A DNA stretch of 64,000 bases from NCBI GenBank assembly GCA_035610835.1, contig CM069443.1, forward strand, positions 58,297,266 to 58,361,265, given 5' to 3'. The position numbers and the translations under genes are program-made. The notes under the pieces are model-generated. The model was not told the origin of the DNA. It saw only the letters and a list, made by a program, of their open reading frames with translations, and searched no databases. The stretch's first letter is position 1. Every line of letters starts with the position of its first letter. The DNA is from Ophiura sarsii (Eukaryota > Echinodermata > Ophiuroidea > Amphilepidida > Ophiuridae). Of this stretch, positions 48,660-59,593 are shown one piece after another.

Positions 48660-51600
48660 TTAGTAGATGCGTTGCGGTCTTCCCATGGTGCTCTTGACGT
48701 AAAGAGATCGGACATTCTGCCAGTTCTTCTTCAGGAGAGAAACCAGGAAGTTGATGCCAAGAGCGATGTTGGTTACCAGGTCATCATCAGCCATGCCAAC
48801 GTGGCCAATAGCAACGGCAATACACAGGGTCTGTGAAATGGACATGATACGAATAAGGTCAGGCATTGAATTATTTGCACTTGTACATTATAAGATTATT
48901 AACAGAGTGAATGAAGTACAGGAGTGAACTCAGTCATTCTAGAGCTAAACTTGGTATCAGCATATTGTTTCAGATAATACATACCAAGTATTTGTCATCA
49001 TTGTTACAAAACTGTACAAAACATTTCATACTTGATAATTCACTAAAACAGTCACAACTTTAACAAGACTCGTATGATTTCTCATAGTACAATGCACATT
49101 AATAAGCAAATTGTACACGATTAAAATTTAGGGGATTGAACTCTCTTTTTTTGTAAGATAATATTAGTTATTAGGTGAGGTTGGGTCGGATACGGATTAT
49201 ATCTAGCCGAGGATTCTGTATCGGGACGAGGGCGCAGCCCGAGTCCTGATACAGACTCCGAGGCTAGATATAATCCGTATCCGACCCAACCTCACCTAAT
49301 AACGATTTTATCCTACTAAAGTCTAAACCACTATTAAAATTAAAACAAAACAAGAACAAATGCCAATGTAGTAGTCACCTAAAACCCGAGCAAGTTCGAC
49401 GTTCAGAAACGCCATATTGTTGATCGTCACGTCGGCGTAGCAACCCTAACGCATGCGCAGTTCCTTACTGACCGGATACGGGGGTCGGATACGGAATATA
49501 TCTAGTCAGCGCTTATCCAATAGGAACACGAGAATCGTCTTGATGGTAGGATAAAGATAGTTCCCAACTTCCCATGATACACCAATACAATTCTAAGCCC
49601 ACTCAATTTGGATACCTAAGAGTGATATGTACCTGACCTAATTGCCGATTTATAGATGTGTGCACATACGTCAAATATCTTTTCACATTACATATTGTAA
49701 CAGGTTATCTTAATAGGATGTTCAACATATTTTGATATCATAAGAAACCTCATATTTGTCTATTATTGCTGTAAAATGTTTGGCCAAGGTATGTTCAATT
49801 TAGACATTATAGGCAAAAATGCAGTGCCAAAGGTAGTTATTTAACCACCTTAAACTGGCCAGTGTGTACATACTACTAAATGGGGCATGGGTAAATGCTG
49901 TCATCTTTGCTTCTAAAATAGAGCTATTGGAGTTATGAAAATGCAACTCCAACTTTGATACACAACTATTTTAAGAATGACCTTCATGTAGAGAAAACAT
50001 CAAGTTGGAAATATTTTTCAGCTCTTTCGGGCCAACGGAACACCTCTTTAAGTTATTAAGGAATTCCTTAATTCTTAGGTAACATTCTTCTTATCCTAAG
50101 AAGAGTTTATTCTTGACCTAATATAAGAAGGATTTAAAATGAACTCTTCTTAACTTTCAAACTTAAGATTAATCTTCGAAATAGGGCCCTGGACTAGGGA
50201 TAAATCCAATCATCAGATTGCTCCTACTGTATAATAATGTTCAAGTAATATAGCTCACCTTCTTCATCTGAAACTTGATGGTTGATTTGACCTCTCCTAC
50301 TTTGTTCACCATTGGTTCACTATGGGTGAGTAGAGAGGGGAATTTACCAGCTTTGTTGAGACCTGGACCAAGGATACGTGGAATCTGACGGATCAGGGAC
50401 TCAGATGCGATAAATGCATCATATTTCTTGGCTGAAAAATACAAGATGTTATATGAAAAAATATATTTATACCTAAACTGATCACAGAGTAATTCTGTTA
50501 TACCCTTCACAGAGGTATTCATAGTGCATGATTTTTAAGAACGACGCATACTACCGATGTTGGTGTGTAGTATAACAGAATTATGCCCTGATCACTTTCA
50601 GTGGCCTATAGTACATATTGAATTGAGCTGTTGAGCATTAAAACAGGCGAACTCGGACATTCTAGAGCTAATAGAAATGTGGTATCAACACATGGTTTCT
50701 GATAATACATACCATACAGAGTCATCATTGTTTCAATCCTGTACATGCATCAATTTAAGAGCAGTTTTTAACTTTCTGTACTGCATCCAGTATTGATATC
50801 TTCAAATATTTACCATTTATAAATAATATCATCTGCAATCCTGCAGTAATTTACTTTGGAAAGTTTGAACTTTAAAGCGGCACTGAGAGAGAGATTTTTA
50901 AGATTAAAAATGAAATTTGGAAGAAAAAAAATTGTTTCAATAGATATGTACATGTACATGTACATGTACATAGGAACCCTGAAGTGTAATAATTATGGGA
51001 AAAGGGTTGAATGATGGCCAGGGTGCATCAAACCCCTTATGTCAACCAATTGATCACTGACCAATTGACAAAATAATACTACACAATTCTATAAAATGTG
51101 TGCTCCAATGACTCCATTTATTTTGTATTATAAATCATTGCCTACCTAATTTCTTGACCATCTTCTTGTTCTTGTTGAGCTTCTTGAGAGCATCTGCGTC
51201 CATGCATGGGATGCCATTTGCCTTGGCCTCATCACAATGCTGTTGATCACCTAGGATGCACACAGAGTACTTGGTTCGGGGGATATGCTGAAGCCTGCAA
51301 GGAAATTATGTTCCAACATTATCAATCAAAAGCATTGAAGCCACACTAGCCTTTCCCTTCTTGAAAAATAATCAAATGGCATTTGTGAAGATTTGTTAAA
51401 AACCCTCGGTATGTTGCCTAGCTTCAGATGAAAAATTTGATTTACAGGCGTTATTTTCCTATACCAAAAGATATCTTATAGATGACAAAAAATGATGTCC
51501 TCTATTTGAATTGGACAACACATAGCTTCTATTTCTATAGATCTATTATTATAGTCCCCATTGATCTTTTGTTACCACGAATGCAATACACATGTACAAG

Positions 51601-52672
51601 GAGAGAACTCAGTGTTTCTAGAGCTAAAAAGAAACTTGTGTATCAACAAATGGTTTCTGATAATACATACCAATATTTGGTCATCATTGTAACAATCCTG
51701 TACATGAAACATTCGTGAAATCAATAATGGTGCATTTATTGTTTAGAAGATATTATGCAATACTCGGCTCCCAATTAAGATCCAAGATCCAAGTGTCATC
51801 TTGAATTTACAGGTGCATCATCAGCCTACTAAGGGAAACTTTTTATAGCCCCAATTACCCAAAAATACAGAATCCTTAGGGGGCTATCATTTTCTTCGGG
51901 AGGGGGGGGGGTCACAAATATGTCAATGGCCGTTGTTAATAAATTTATAACCCCCCTATCCGATACAAAATAATTTTATGACCCCCCCCCCCCCACCGGC
52001 CTATCGAAGTTAGATTTTTTAATGACTAAAATAGCAAATAATGAAAAATAAACAGGAAAGGTGTTGTAAATATGTACATTTATAAGGGATATGCTTAGAT
52101 GAATGCGCGCGAAGCGCGAAAAAATTTGCCGTTTTGAAATGTTAGAATCTGAATTGCTACACAAAACTATAACCCCCCCTATTTTAGATTTTACAAAATT
52201 ATGACCCCCCCCCCCCCACCATATTTGTGGCCCCCCCTCCCGAAGAAAATGACAGCCCCCTTAGAGCTCATCTTAATTATCAAATAACCCATGAAAATCC
52301 CTTGAGTGTTTATTTTTCAGCTGAGCTTGACATTTAGAGGTAATTTAAGAGCCATCAAATGTGGCTCAACTCAGAACAATACTTATATGTCTACCTGTTA
52401 CTTTTAATGTCGGCATATAGCCTTCCCAATTTATTTAAGACCCTGGGTGAAGGTCCGTTAAGTACAACTCAACTACCCAAATTTAAACAAACTTGGGTTA
52501 AAATTATAAGATGCCCTACTTGACGGTGCCAGAGAAACGCTTGTCCTTCTGTGGGTCGTAATTCTTGAGGTTGACCTGTAGTTCCACTGTCTCCACAAAT
52601 TTACGCTGCTTGTCCTTGCTTCCTTTCAGCAAGGCGTCCACAGCCTCAAATATGGTTTCACGCGATACCTTG
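48660..52672 (-). CDS. RPL10A: 60S ribosomal protein L10a (uL1), exons 2-5
   Basis: Encodes uL1, the large-subunit protein of the ribosomal L1 stalk, which binds 28S rRNA and helps release E-site tRNA. Four minus-strand exons join in frame with GT-AG splice sites. Exon 2 is 52672-52520 ([30 protein letters not shown]). Exon 3 is 51294-51146 ([32 protein letters not shown]). Exon 4 is 50431-50259 ([45 protein letters not shown]). Exon 5 is 48830-48660 ([39 protein letters not shown]). The exons give about 215 residues, matching the family's ~217. Exon 2 starts mid-codon, so exon 1 should hold just ATG plus two bases and the 5' UTR; I could not place it. Each visible intron contains one box C/D snoRNA, typical of ribosomal-protein host genes. 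Confidence 0.97.
48925..49006 (-). ncRNA. Box C/D snoRNA, U45-like, in RPL10A intron 4
   Basis: Minus strand: box C ATGATGA (49001-48995), box D' CTGA after the guide GGTATGTATTAT, and box D CTGA (48933-48930) after the guide TTTAGCTCTAGAA. The D' guide pairs with 18S rRNA UAAUACAUGCC and puts its fifth base on U172 (human numbering). The D guide pairs with the adjacent UUCUAGAGCUAA. These are the targets of the U45 (SNORD45) family. External GTACAG/CTGTAC sequences can extend the terminal stem. Its 3' end is about 95 nt from the exon 5 acceptor. It has the best D' box of the four copies. Confidence 0.85.
49167..49303. repeat. 137-bp hairpin element in RPL10A intron 4
   Basis: The outer 42 nt of each arm (GTTATTAGGTGAGGTTGGGT..., ...CGGATACGGATTATATCTAG) are exactly complementary. 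Pairing continues imperfectly through CTGTATC and GGGACGAGGGCGCAGCCCGAG at the loop. Related scraps (GGTCGGATACGG, ATATCTAGTCAGCGCTTATC) lie at 49485-49530, suggesting a larger MITE of about 49150-49560. Confidence 0.9.
50041..50192 (-). repeat. MITE end (GGGCCCTATTTC family) in RPL10A intron 4
   Basis: Reading the minus strand: CCAGGGCCCTATTTCGAAGA, TTAATCTTAAG, then AAGAAGAGTT motifs. This is the same family as 2664-2935, in opposite orientation. Confidence 0.6.
50650..50731 (-). ncRNA. Box C/D snoRNA, U45-like, in RPL10A intron 3
   Basis: Box C ATGATGA (50728-50722), D' guide GGTATGTATTAT followed by CAGA, D guide ATTAGCTCTAGAATGT followed by CCGA (50656-50653). Both guides match the same 18S segments as the other copies. 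The box D is CCGA, a departure from CUGA that could weaken snoRNP assembly, so this copy may be decaying. ACAGG/CCTGT can form an external stem. Confidence 0.75.
51604..51690 (-). ncRNA. Box C/D snoRNA, U45-like, in RPL10A intron 2
   Basis: Box C ATGATGA (51687-51681), D' guide GGTATGTATTAT followed by CAGA, D guide TTTTAGCTCTAGAAACA followed by CTGA (51612-51609). It is nearly identical to the intron 1 copy because the surrounding intron segment is duplicated. TGTACAGG/CCTTGTACA form an extended external stem. Confidence 0.85.
51879..52259. mobile_element. 381-bp MITE in RPL10A intron 2 (TSD TTA)
   Basis: Terminal inverted repeats GGGGGCTATCATTTTCTTCG and, inverted, GGGGGCTGTCATTTTCTTCG. 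TTA on both sides (51876-51878, 52260-52262). The uninterrupted paralogous segment at about 53172-53186 reads AATCCTTTAGGGCTCG, an internal empty site. The 3-bp TTA duplication and GGG start fit PIF/Harbinger (Tourist-like) MITEs. Its body holds a GCGCGCGAAGCGCG motif also seen in the 23.4-25.7 kb repeats. Confidence 0.88.
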
Positions 52673-52804
52673 CTGCAAAATCAAAAGAAACCATAATACA
52701 GTAGGTTAGAGGTTTTGCACACATCTTGCAGTTGGTTAGATAGGGCAAACTTTCCAGCTTAATGTTACTCAAAATGTATTTCCTAACAGTATAGGTTTTG
52801 TACC

Positions 52805-53222
52805 GAAAAATTGATGTCCTCTATTTGAATTGGACAACACATAGCTTCTATTTCTATTCTATAGATCTATTATAGTCCCCTCCCCATTGATCTTGTGTTA
52901 CCACGAATGCAATATACATGTACAAGTAGAGAACTCAGTGTTTCTAGAGCTAAAAAGAAACTTGTGTATCAACAAATGGTTTCTGATAATACATACCAAT
53001 ATTTGGTCATCATTGTTACAATCCTGTACATGAACCATTTGTGAAATCAATACAGGTGCATTCATTGTTTAGAAGAATTATGCAATAGGTACATGATTCC
53101 CATCATCAACCTACAGTACTAAGGGACACTTTCTATAGCCCCGAGCCCACGATACCCACAAAAAAAACCAGAATCCTTTAGGGCTCGTCTTATTTATCAA
53201 ATAACCCATGAAAATCCCTAAC
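52805..53222 (-). repeat. Intron segment duplicated within RPL10A (copy in intron 1)
   Basis: The partner of 51482-52310 without the MITE. It carries the fourth snoRNA. The tail continues into CCCTAACCCTACCCCTAAGG-like sequence at about 53216-53250. Confidence 0.85.
52930..53015 (-). ncRNA. Box C/D snoRNA, U45-like, in RPL10A intron 1
   Basis: Box C ATGATGA (53013-53007), D' guide GGTATGTATTAT followed by CAGA, D guide TTTTAGCTCTAGAAACA followed by CTGA (52938-52935). Same 18S complementarities as the other three. It lies upstream of exon 2, which is one reason to infer that the gene and a first exon extend beyond 53 kb. Confidence 0.85.
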
Positions 53223-56200
53223 CCTACCCCTAAGGCCCTAACCCTAATTCAGGTTTGGTACTACAGATGAAGATCTGATGTCAGGGTTTTGAGGCCACAC
53301 TCGAAAACGCTAAAAAAACAGTGTAAATTCACAAAATATGGGCCGAAGATACAATGACAGGCTAAACTGTTGGCATTTTAATACAAAACATAATACTGAA
53401 TTTTGTTAATAAAATGTAAAGTGCTTATTTTTTATTTTGTTGACCAAAAAAGGTAACTTTATTTATGGTCAAAAATCTATATAAACTAAACATTTTTATT
53501 AAAAATATATAGAATGCTATCTATCCTAGAGTAGAGAAGTGACAATTTCTGCATTTTTTACCAAAAACTCATTTTGTGATATTGTCCGAAAATTGTTGAG
53601 CTAAAAAGTAATTTTTTTAATTCGAATTTTTAGTGAAATTCGACACTAAAAATAGATTCTCCTGACTCAATTCCTTTCCAATAAATAATGTATACTTTTA
53701 TATACTACTACCGTAGTTCAAAAGTTACAGCGCTTGATTAACTTCATGTGAAAGGGTTAAGTTAACACAGGGTTGTAGCAGGGGTCTGCCTCTCAGCTTG
53801 CCGATCGGGTCCACTTTTAAATTGAACTTAGTCAGCATAGAATTGGTGGCGCTATACCGATCAGGCGTGATTGCAGACGTGATTGTAGCAGACGACGCAA
53901 CGCTGGCCACGCGTCTCTCAGACGACCCAATTTGGCAACGGGAGTGCACCATTTTGAATTATTTTTAACAGTCATCGCCCGGTTAACGATAAAAATCCTT
54001 CTAATTATGATGTATTTGTCAAAATGATCGGTTTAAAATTCGCGATTACGTGTAATATTCACTACAAATTCAAAATTTAAGTTTCGCGTGGCCACCGTCG
54101 TCTGTTTAAATCTACAGCGCCCCCAAACCTATGCTGACTAACATGCCGTTTAATGCAGTTCAATAATGATTTTTCCACACAAAAAAAATGTTAACTAGTC
54201 GTTAGACTAGACTTCTAGTCTAGTGACTAGTGGTAGTGCCATTTTTTACCCTTATTTTTTAAGAGTGCCGGACGCTAGGCACAACTTCCGGACCGGACTT
54301 CTACAACCCTGGTTAACACCCCCCCCCCCCCCCCCCACGGCTCTTTATCAAACAGACCTGCTGAGGCAACCCTGGTTAACACCCCCCCCCCCCCCCCCCC
54401 CCCCCCGGCTCTTTATCAAACAGACCTGCGGAGGCTGGTAGTTTATTCCGTCAAATAATGTGTCCCCTTGATTGAAATAGAGGATTGCCAAGAGGTTCAG
54501 ATATTTAACCTAGTCATAAATATTACTTAAACATTTTTGATATCTGGCCTGACGTGTTAAAAAACAACTTGTGCTTGCATATCTATGGTGGCATTGGTGG
54601 GACATACAGGGATCAGGCCAAAATATGAATTAGCACACCAGGTGTTGACTAACAAGAAACAACCATCGAATTTATCGATATGGCAATCAATAAATACTAC
54701 AGTTTGCAGATATTTACATTGAGGGTTATTTATGATATAAAATCTGAATTAATTGAGGGCCAATCTATTAAGGAATCATGGATTAGGGTGGATTTTTGTC
54801 AGACAATTTACCTCGACATCTTGCTTGATTTTCACGTTGCACTAAAAGGACTGACTGACCCTTGAACTTTGCATTTAGACAATTATAAAACCGGCGTATT
54901 AAATTTGATTTGTCGTATGACATTTGAATTGATACAAAATACACGCTGTACCAAAATGTAATATTTCTAATCATTCAAGTAATTCTGATAACGTTTAGAA
55001 CCAGTAATTGTATGCCCATTCATGTTAATTGAACGTATTTGGATTAATAATTTTTCCATTTTGCGATCGAGCCTCTCAATTAACCGCTTACACTTTGTTG
55101 AACAAACGATCCTTTCATCGTATCATCGTATAACAAAATGAACGAGACACATTTGTAGCAGCGATTAGTCATCATGACAGGTTTGATATAAATAGCGGGT
55201 TGTGGGTCAGAAATATAGCTTAAATTCTTATATTTTAACACAAAAAAATAATTTAGTATTATAATGATCAGTATTGTATATAAAATATATAATTATATTG
55301 ATTTATATATTCAATTATATATTTTGATGTTTTTGAAGTTTAAATGCTTTATTCTCAACCTGTTAATTTGGAAAAACAATTCATTATTTTCATTCGACCA
55401 TTTTCTGTGTGATTGCATAGGCAACATAGACCAATTTCCGGGGTAATTTATCACGATTGTTCCACCTATTCCTGAGGACCCAGTAGGGTCCAAACTCGTC
55501 CTGATGGTTCCGGTGGATAACAGCCAGCTAGTGCCGATGCAGGTTAGGCCACTGTGTGTTTGAATTTATCCAAGACCCGGTGACAGTGTGAAATGTGTGA
55601 TGACGACGAACTGTTTTCTTTTCTGTCTTTTTTTCTTCATGATACATTCATGACATTAGTCGTCACTGCAAATGAAATTGAATGAGAAAGCTTGCTCAAA
55701 ATGCAATTCATTGTAATAAGCTTACAAATGGTATAGGATTTATAATTTATATCCTCCAAGTCCATGACCATACAGAATGAATCTTAAATAAAATAGCAAT
55801 AATTTATTAACATCATTTTGACATTTCTAGCAGGTGGCCAAATTGTCCCACAGAGTAAGTGGGCAAATATGGCCACCATTACCAAGACAAAATGCGTATT
55901 TAATTCACTATTTTTATGTTTGAAACCCAAAATAATTGTTCCAATGGAGTAAAAATCTGCTGGGGAAAGGTTTAAGTTTGATTTCCTGTTTGAATTAAGC
56001 AAATTCTGATACTTGTTGAAGAGATGACGAACATTTTGTGATTTTGGGTTTGAGACTGAGAGGCTTGAATTGATATCTCCCAGCACTGCCCAGCACTATA
56101 TCTGGGTGAATCCACTAGCCTAAATGAGTACTTGAAATACAAGGGGTGTGTCAGAAACATCTATTCAGCATCAATGATCAAGCAAAAGTTTTGTCTATTG

Positions 56201-56249
56201 TGAAAAAGTTTTAGTAGTGATGGGAGGCGCAACGATAATCGATACCATG
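53223..56249. other. No exon placed; RPL10A 5' end and promoter expected here
   Basis: The stretch 53730-54120 is richer in CpG than its surroundings and could hold the RPL10A promoter and first exon, but I cannot fix either. Other content: TAGACTAGA..TCTAGTCTAGTGACTAG inverted motif (about 54195-54231) and AT-rich spacer to 56249. Confidence 0.35.
54303..54430 (+). repeat. Tandem duplication with long poly-C tracts
   Basis: Two copies of CAACCCTGGTTAACA-poly(C)-CGGCTCTTTATCAAACAGACC. The C runs are about 18 (54319-54336) and 25 (54382-54406). Assembly length in such runs is unreliable. Confidence 0.85.
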
Positions 56250-56259
56250 TGATTTTTGT

Positions 56260-58330
56260 AATAGGGGGGTTTGGTGTGAGGTGGGGTATAGGGAGGGTGT
56301 TTGTGATTGGGAAGGGGTTAGTGATGGGGGATGGTATTTGTGGTTGGGAGGGAGTTAGTGATGGGGAGGGGGTTTGTGGTTGGGGAGGAGGTTAGTGGTG
56401 GGGAAGGGTTTGTGGTGGAGGGCATGGGTTTGTGGTGGCAAATGGGAATGGCCCTGGAAAGAGGGTTTGTGGTGGGGAACAGGTATGTAGCTACACTGGT
56501 CGGTAGCGACCGCCACTAAGGCTAACCAACCGGCACTCACAGCAATTTTCAGGCAAATTAACCAGCACTAAAGACTCCAAAATTGAGGAAATGTACATCA
56601 AATACCACAAAATGGCTGAGAATGCGAGAGCGTGCCAATAATATGTGAGATTTTAGCCGGCACTAAAATGTGTCTAGCTACAACCCTGGTGGGGAAGGGG
56701 GGATGGTGGCATGGATGGAAGGGGTGGGGTGGGTAAAACTGGGTAGGGTGTTTGTGGTGGGTGGGGTTTCGTGGTGGGGAGGGGTTTCGTGGTGGGGAGG
56801 GGTTTTGTGGTGGGGAAGGGGTTTGTGGTGCGGTTGGGAAAGGAGGGGGTTTAGGTGGGGGTTGTGGTGGGGAGGTGGTTGTGGTGGCATGGATGCATGG
56901 GATGGGGAGGGGGAGGGAGGGGTTTTGTGAATGGGAAAGGGAGGGGTTTGTGGTGGGGATGGGGAGGGGGTTTGTGGTGGTAAAGGGGTTGTGGTGGGGA
57001 GGGGAGTTTGTAGGGGTGGTTTAGATGTGGAGGGGGCATTGTGGGAAGGTGGAGTAGGTTTGTGGTTGGCAGTGTTCGAATTAAGGAAAAAAATCAGGTT
57101 ATCCGGCGGATAACCATGATATAAAATCAGGTTATCCGCCAACATTTTTGGTTATCCGCCAAAGTCAAGATTTCTCAGGAATTTCAGAGACCTGTATAAA
57201 CAACGAAAAAGCACATTTTCTGCAATTTAATCTTATACCACACGACACATTCTAAAAATATTTAAATTCAGTAAATTAACATTTAATATGGGAAGAGAAG
57301 TGTTGCTTGAAACTTCTTGGGAAGAGAAGTGTTGCTTGTAATTTCTTAACGAAGCATCGTACGAATAAACGACATGGTCCATATGGTAGTACGCTTTAAA
57401 ATACAGCTTTCCTAGAAAAATGGCCAGAGTTCCGAACAGGTTAAGAGTCTACATGTACATAGCAAATTATTTAACATTGAAAAATACCTAAATTTAGTAT
57501 ATTTCCATTTAATATGCGAAGAGAAGTGTTGCCTGTTACATGATATATAACAATAAAATAATATTAAATTTATTTGCAAATTGACGTTAGAAAAATTATT
57601 TTTGTGGTTCATATGCATGTGATGTGGTAATGCAAAATGGTAAATCTGTGTATTAAAGATATTACAATGCATTCAAAACTTATGTGTTATTATTTCCATC
57701 ATACATACATGAAACATCTTTTTTGACCAGATCACATGCATAAGAAATAAAGTTATAATTTTTTTGATGTCAAATTAAAAATTAATTTAAAAAAAATGAA
57801 ATAATTTATTCTAACATTATACATCTTTTTAATGCTGCATCATGTTACAGGCAACACTTCTATTGCCATAACAAGCAAAATGTACATGTATAGTTTACTA
57901 AATTTAGTTAGATGTTGTTACTCATAAATAAATAAATGGTATTTTTTACACTGAAAACGGTTCTCAAAAGTCATACTTTTAATCAGAATATTATGGAATA
58001 CCTACCAATGTACTTTTATAAGGTAGGATCTTAAGTTATAGATTACCATAGCTATGGTGTGGGTCATGTGGTATTAAGTGAATTATTTCGGGTCAAATCT
58101 GGATCATAAGGTCATGTTTTATATACTTTTGGGCTTATAAATTTTTTTTTGTTTTTGTTGGGCGTCCGACGGATAACCAGCATTGAATTTTAGGTTTTCC
58201 GGCGGCCATTTTGGGTGTAAAAACGCCCGGATTACCGCTTATGTCGAACGCTGGTGGTTGGGGTTGAGTGGGTTTGTGCATGTGGGATGGGGGGTGGAAG
58301 GGGTTTGTGGTGGGGTAGGGGATTGGTGTG
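56260..58330 (+). repeat. G/T-rich minisatellite, interrupted
   Basis: Degenerate GGGTTTGTGGTGGGGAAGG-like units at 56260-56500, 56690-57069 and 58254-58330. The gaps contain a CGGCACTAA..TAGCTAC segment (56490-56690) and the hAT-like element at 57070. Long ORFs here (rich in G/W on plus, P/H on minus) are compositional. Confidence 0.85.
57070..58253. mobile_element. 1,184-bp hAT-like non-autonomous element (TSD GTGGTTGG)
   Basis: Starts CAGTGTTCGAATTAAG; the right end inverted is CAGCGTTCGACATAAG. GTGGTTGG flanks both sides (57062-57069, 58254-58261), an 8-bp target duplication as in hAT transposons. Subterminal GGTTATCCGCC repeats occur at the left (57107-57160) and as GACGGATAACC at the right. 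The AT-rich body has no transposase. Confidence 0.9.
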
Positions 58331-58429
58331 TGTACACCAATAAGTACACAATAAGCGTAGAGGATTCCCTGTTTTTTACTGTAATAGTGCATTTTCAATG
58401 AAAGCTTGAAAATGAAATTTCAAAAATAG

Positions 58430-58800
58430 TTTTTGCCAAAAATGACTGAAATTGCATCTTTTTTCTAGTAAAACGTAACCATGAATTGTTTTGAAGCGAC
58501 GCAAAATATTTTGGTATCAAGTTCAGCTATCGATATATGAAGGATAGAAGATGCCATTTTGTGTGTGGAAGCGCTACTTTTGGATTAACTGTAAATACTG
58601 GGGAAATATCCACTTGCCACAAAATGACTGAAATGTCATCATTTTTCTGGCAAAACGCAACCAAGATTTATTTTGAAGCGACACAAAATATTTAGGTATT
58701 GAGTTAAACAATTGATATGAAGGGTAGAATATGCCATTTTTTGTGTGGAAGCGCGACTTTTGGATTAACTGCAAATACTGGCAAATATGCCCACTTAGCG
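58430..58800. repeat. ~180-bp imperfect tandem duplication
   Basis: AAAATGACTGAAAT, TTTTTCTGG/AG.AAAACG, TTTTGAAGCGAC.CAAAATATT and TGTGTGGAAGCG.GACTTTTGG-type blocks occur twice, about 180 bp apart. Confidence 0.7.
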
Positions 58801-58897
58801 GGCAAATTTGCCAGGGCTGGACAATTCAAGATCATCATGTAATTGTGCAAGAATTCCTTCAGACTTCATTTTACTAGTCTTAGTTTTCCCCTTCCAC

Positions 58898-58898
<1 letters not shown>

Positions 58899-58935
<37 letters not shown>
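58899..58935 (+). repeat. Poly-C run of 37
   Basis: 37 uninterrupted C, the longest homopolymer in the window. The length may be a sequencing or assembly estimate. Confidence 0.9.
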
Positions 58936-59454
58936 ACACGATATTATTTACCAGTTACCATAAACAACATTTGGTACCTTGACGGAATAAAGCGTATTGC
59001 ATGATGAGACTGATAATACTAATGTTATTGTTAAATGTATTGTATACAGTCTGACAGTGTTTGGCCAAATGTTGTTTACGGTTAATAAATTTGCCCCCCA
59101 CCCCATTTGCAAGATAATAATTATAATTGTGGATCCAAGCACTCGTCGAGTCCTTCCAAATATTGAATGTGGTCTTGTTGTGAATTTGTGATACACTGCA
59201 CTGAATTCCAAACATTAAATTAGCCAACTTTATCTCTTCGGATATACGATTCGAAGAGATTATAGCTAGCCTACAGTACACAACCTGTCCCCTTCATCAT
59301 CTGTCAAACTCCACGCGTCCCACGTGTTGATTTTTTTTGGGACGCATGGAACAAACAGTATATTTCATGGAAAATGTTAACACACACGGATCATAGATCG
59401 TCAATAAAGGGAATGATTATCTCCCGGATTATCTCTATTGAAACGTTGTGTGGA

Positions 59455-59530
59455 GATGATAATAAATAATAATCAGTATTTATATAGCACCTTTTCCAAA
59501 GGGCTCAAAGCGCTGTAATTTTGCTGCTGG
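59455..59530 (-). repeat. LINE/SINE 3' tail, minus strand
   Basis: Minus strand reads TTACAGCGCTTTGAGCCCTT..., then GTGCTATATAAATACTGATT and an ATTATTATT tail. This is the CR1/L2-type 3' end, comparable to the end of the LINE at 15265-16180. Confidence 0.6.
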
Positions 59531-59593
59531 TGAATCATACTAAACAATGCAACGTCCAGGCAGCAGCTTTTTTGATGAGGAGGTCGCTTGTTA

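Larger units (their letters stand above)
51482..52310 (-). repeat. Intron segment duplicated within RPL10A (copy in intron 2)
   Basis: Parallels 52805-53222 almost base for base: GATGTCCTCTATTTGAATTG, CACATAGCTTCTATTTCTAT, the snoRNA, GGTGCATT.ATTGTTTAGAAG, TTATAGCCCC and TTATCAAATAACCCATGAAA. This copy is longer only because the MITE at 51879-52259 interrupts it. Confidence 0.85.

Noticed and set aside
53740..53760. Candidate RPL10A exon 1 (minus-strand ATGAA before GTTAAT)
   Set aside because: The reading frame would fit and a CCCTTTC tract precedes it, but the donor GTTAAT is poor and nothing else supports it.
53725..53952. 75-residue minus-strand ORF upstream of RPL10A
   Set aside because: No recognisable family; CpG-rich local composition explains the open frame.
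56678..57145. 155-residue Pro/His-rich minus-strand ORF
   Set aside because: Encoded by the G/T-rich minisatellite and contains nothing but repeat composition.
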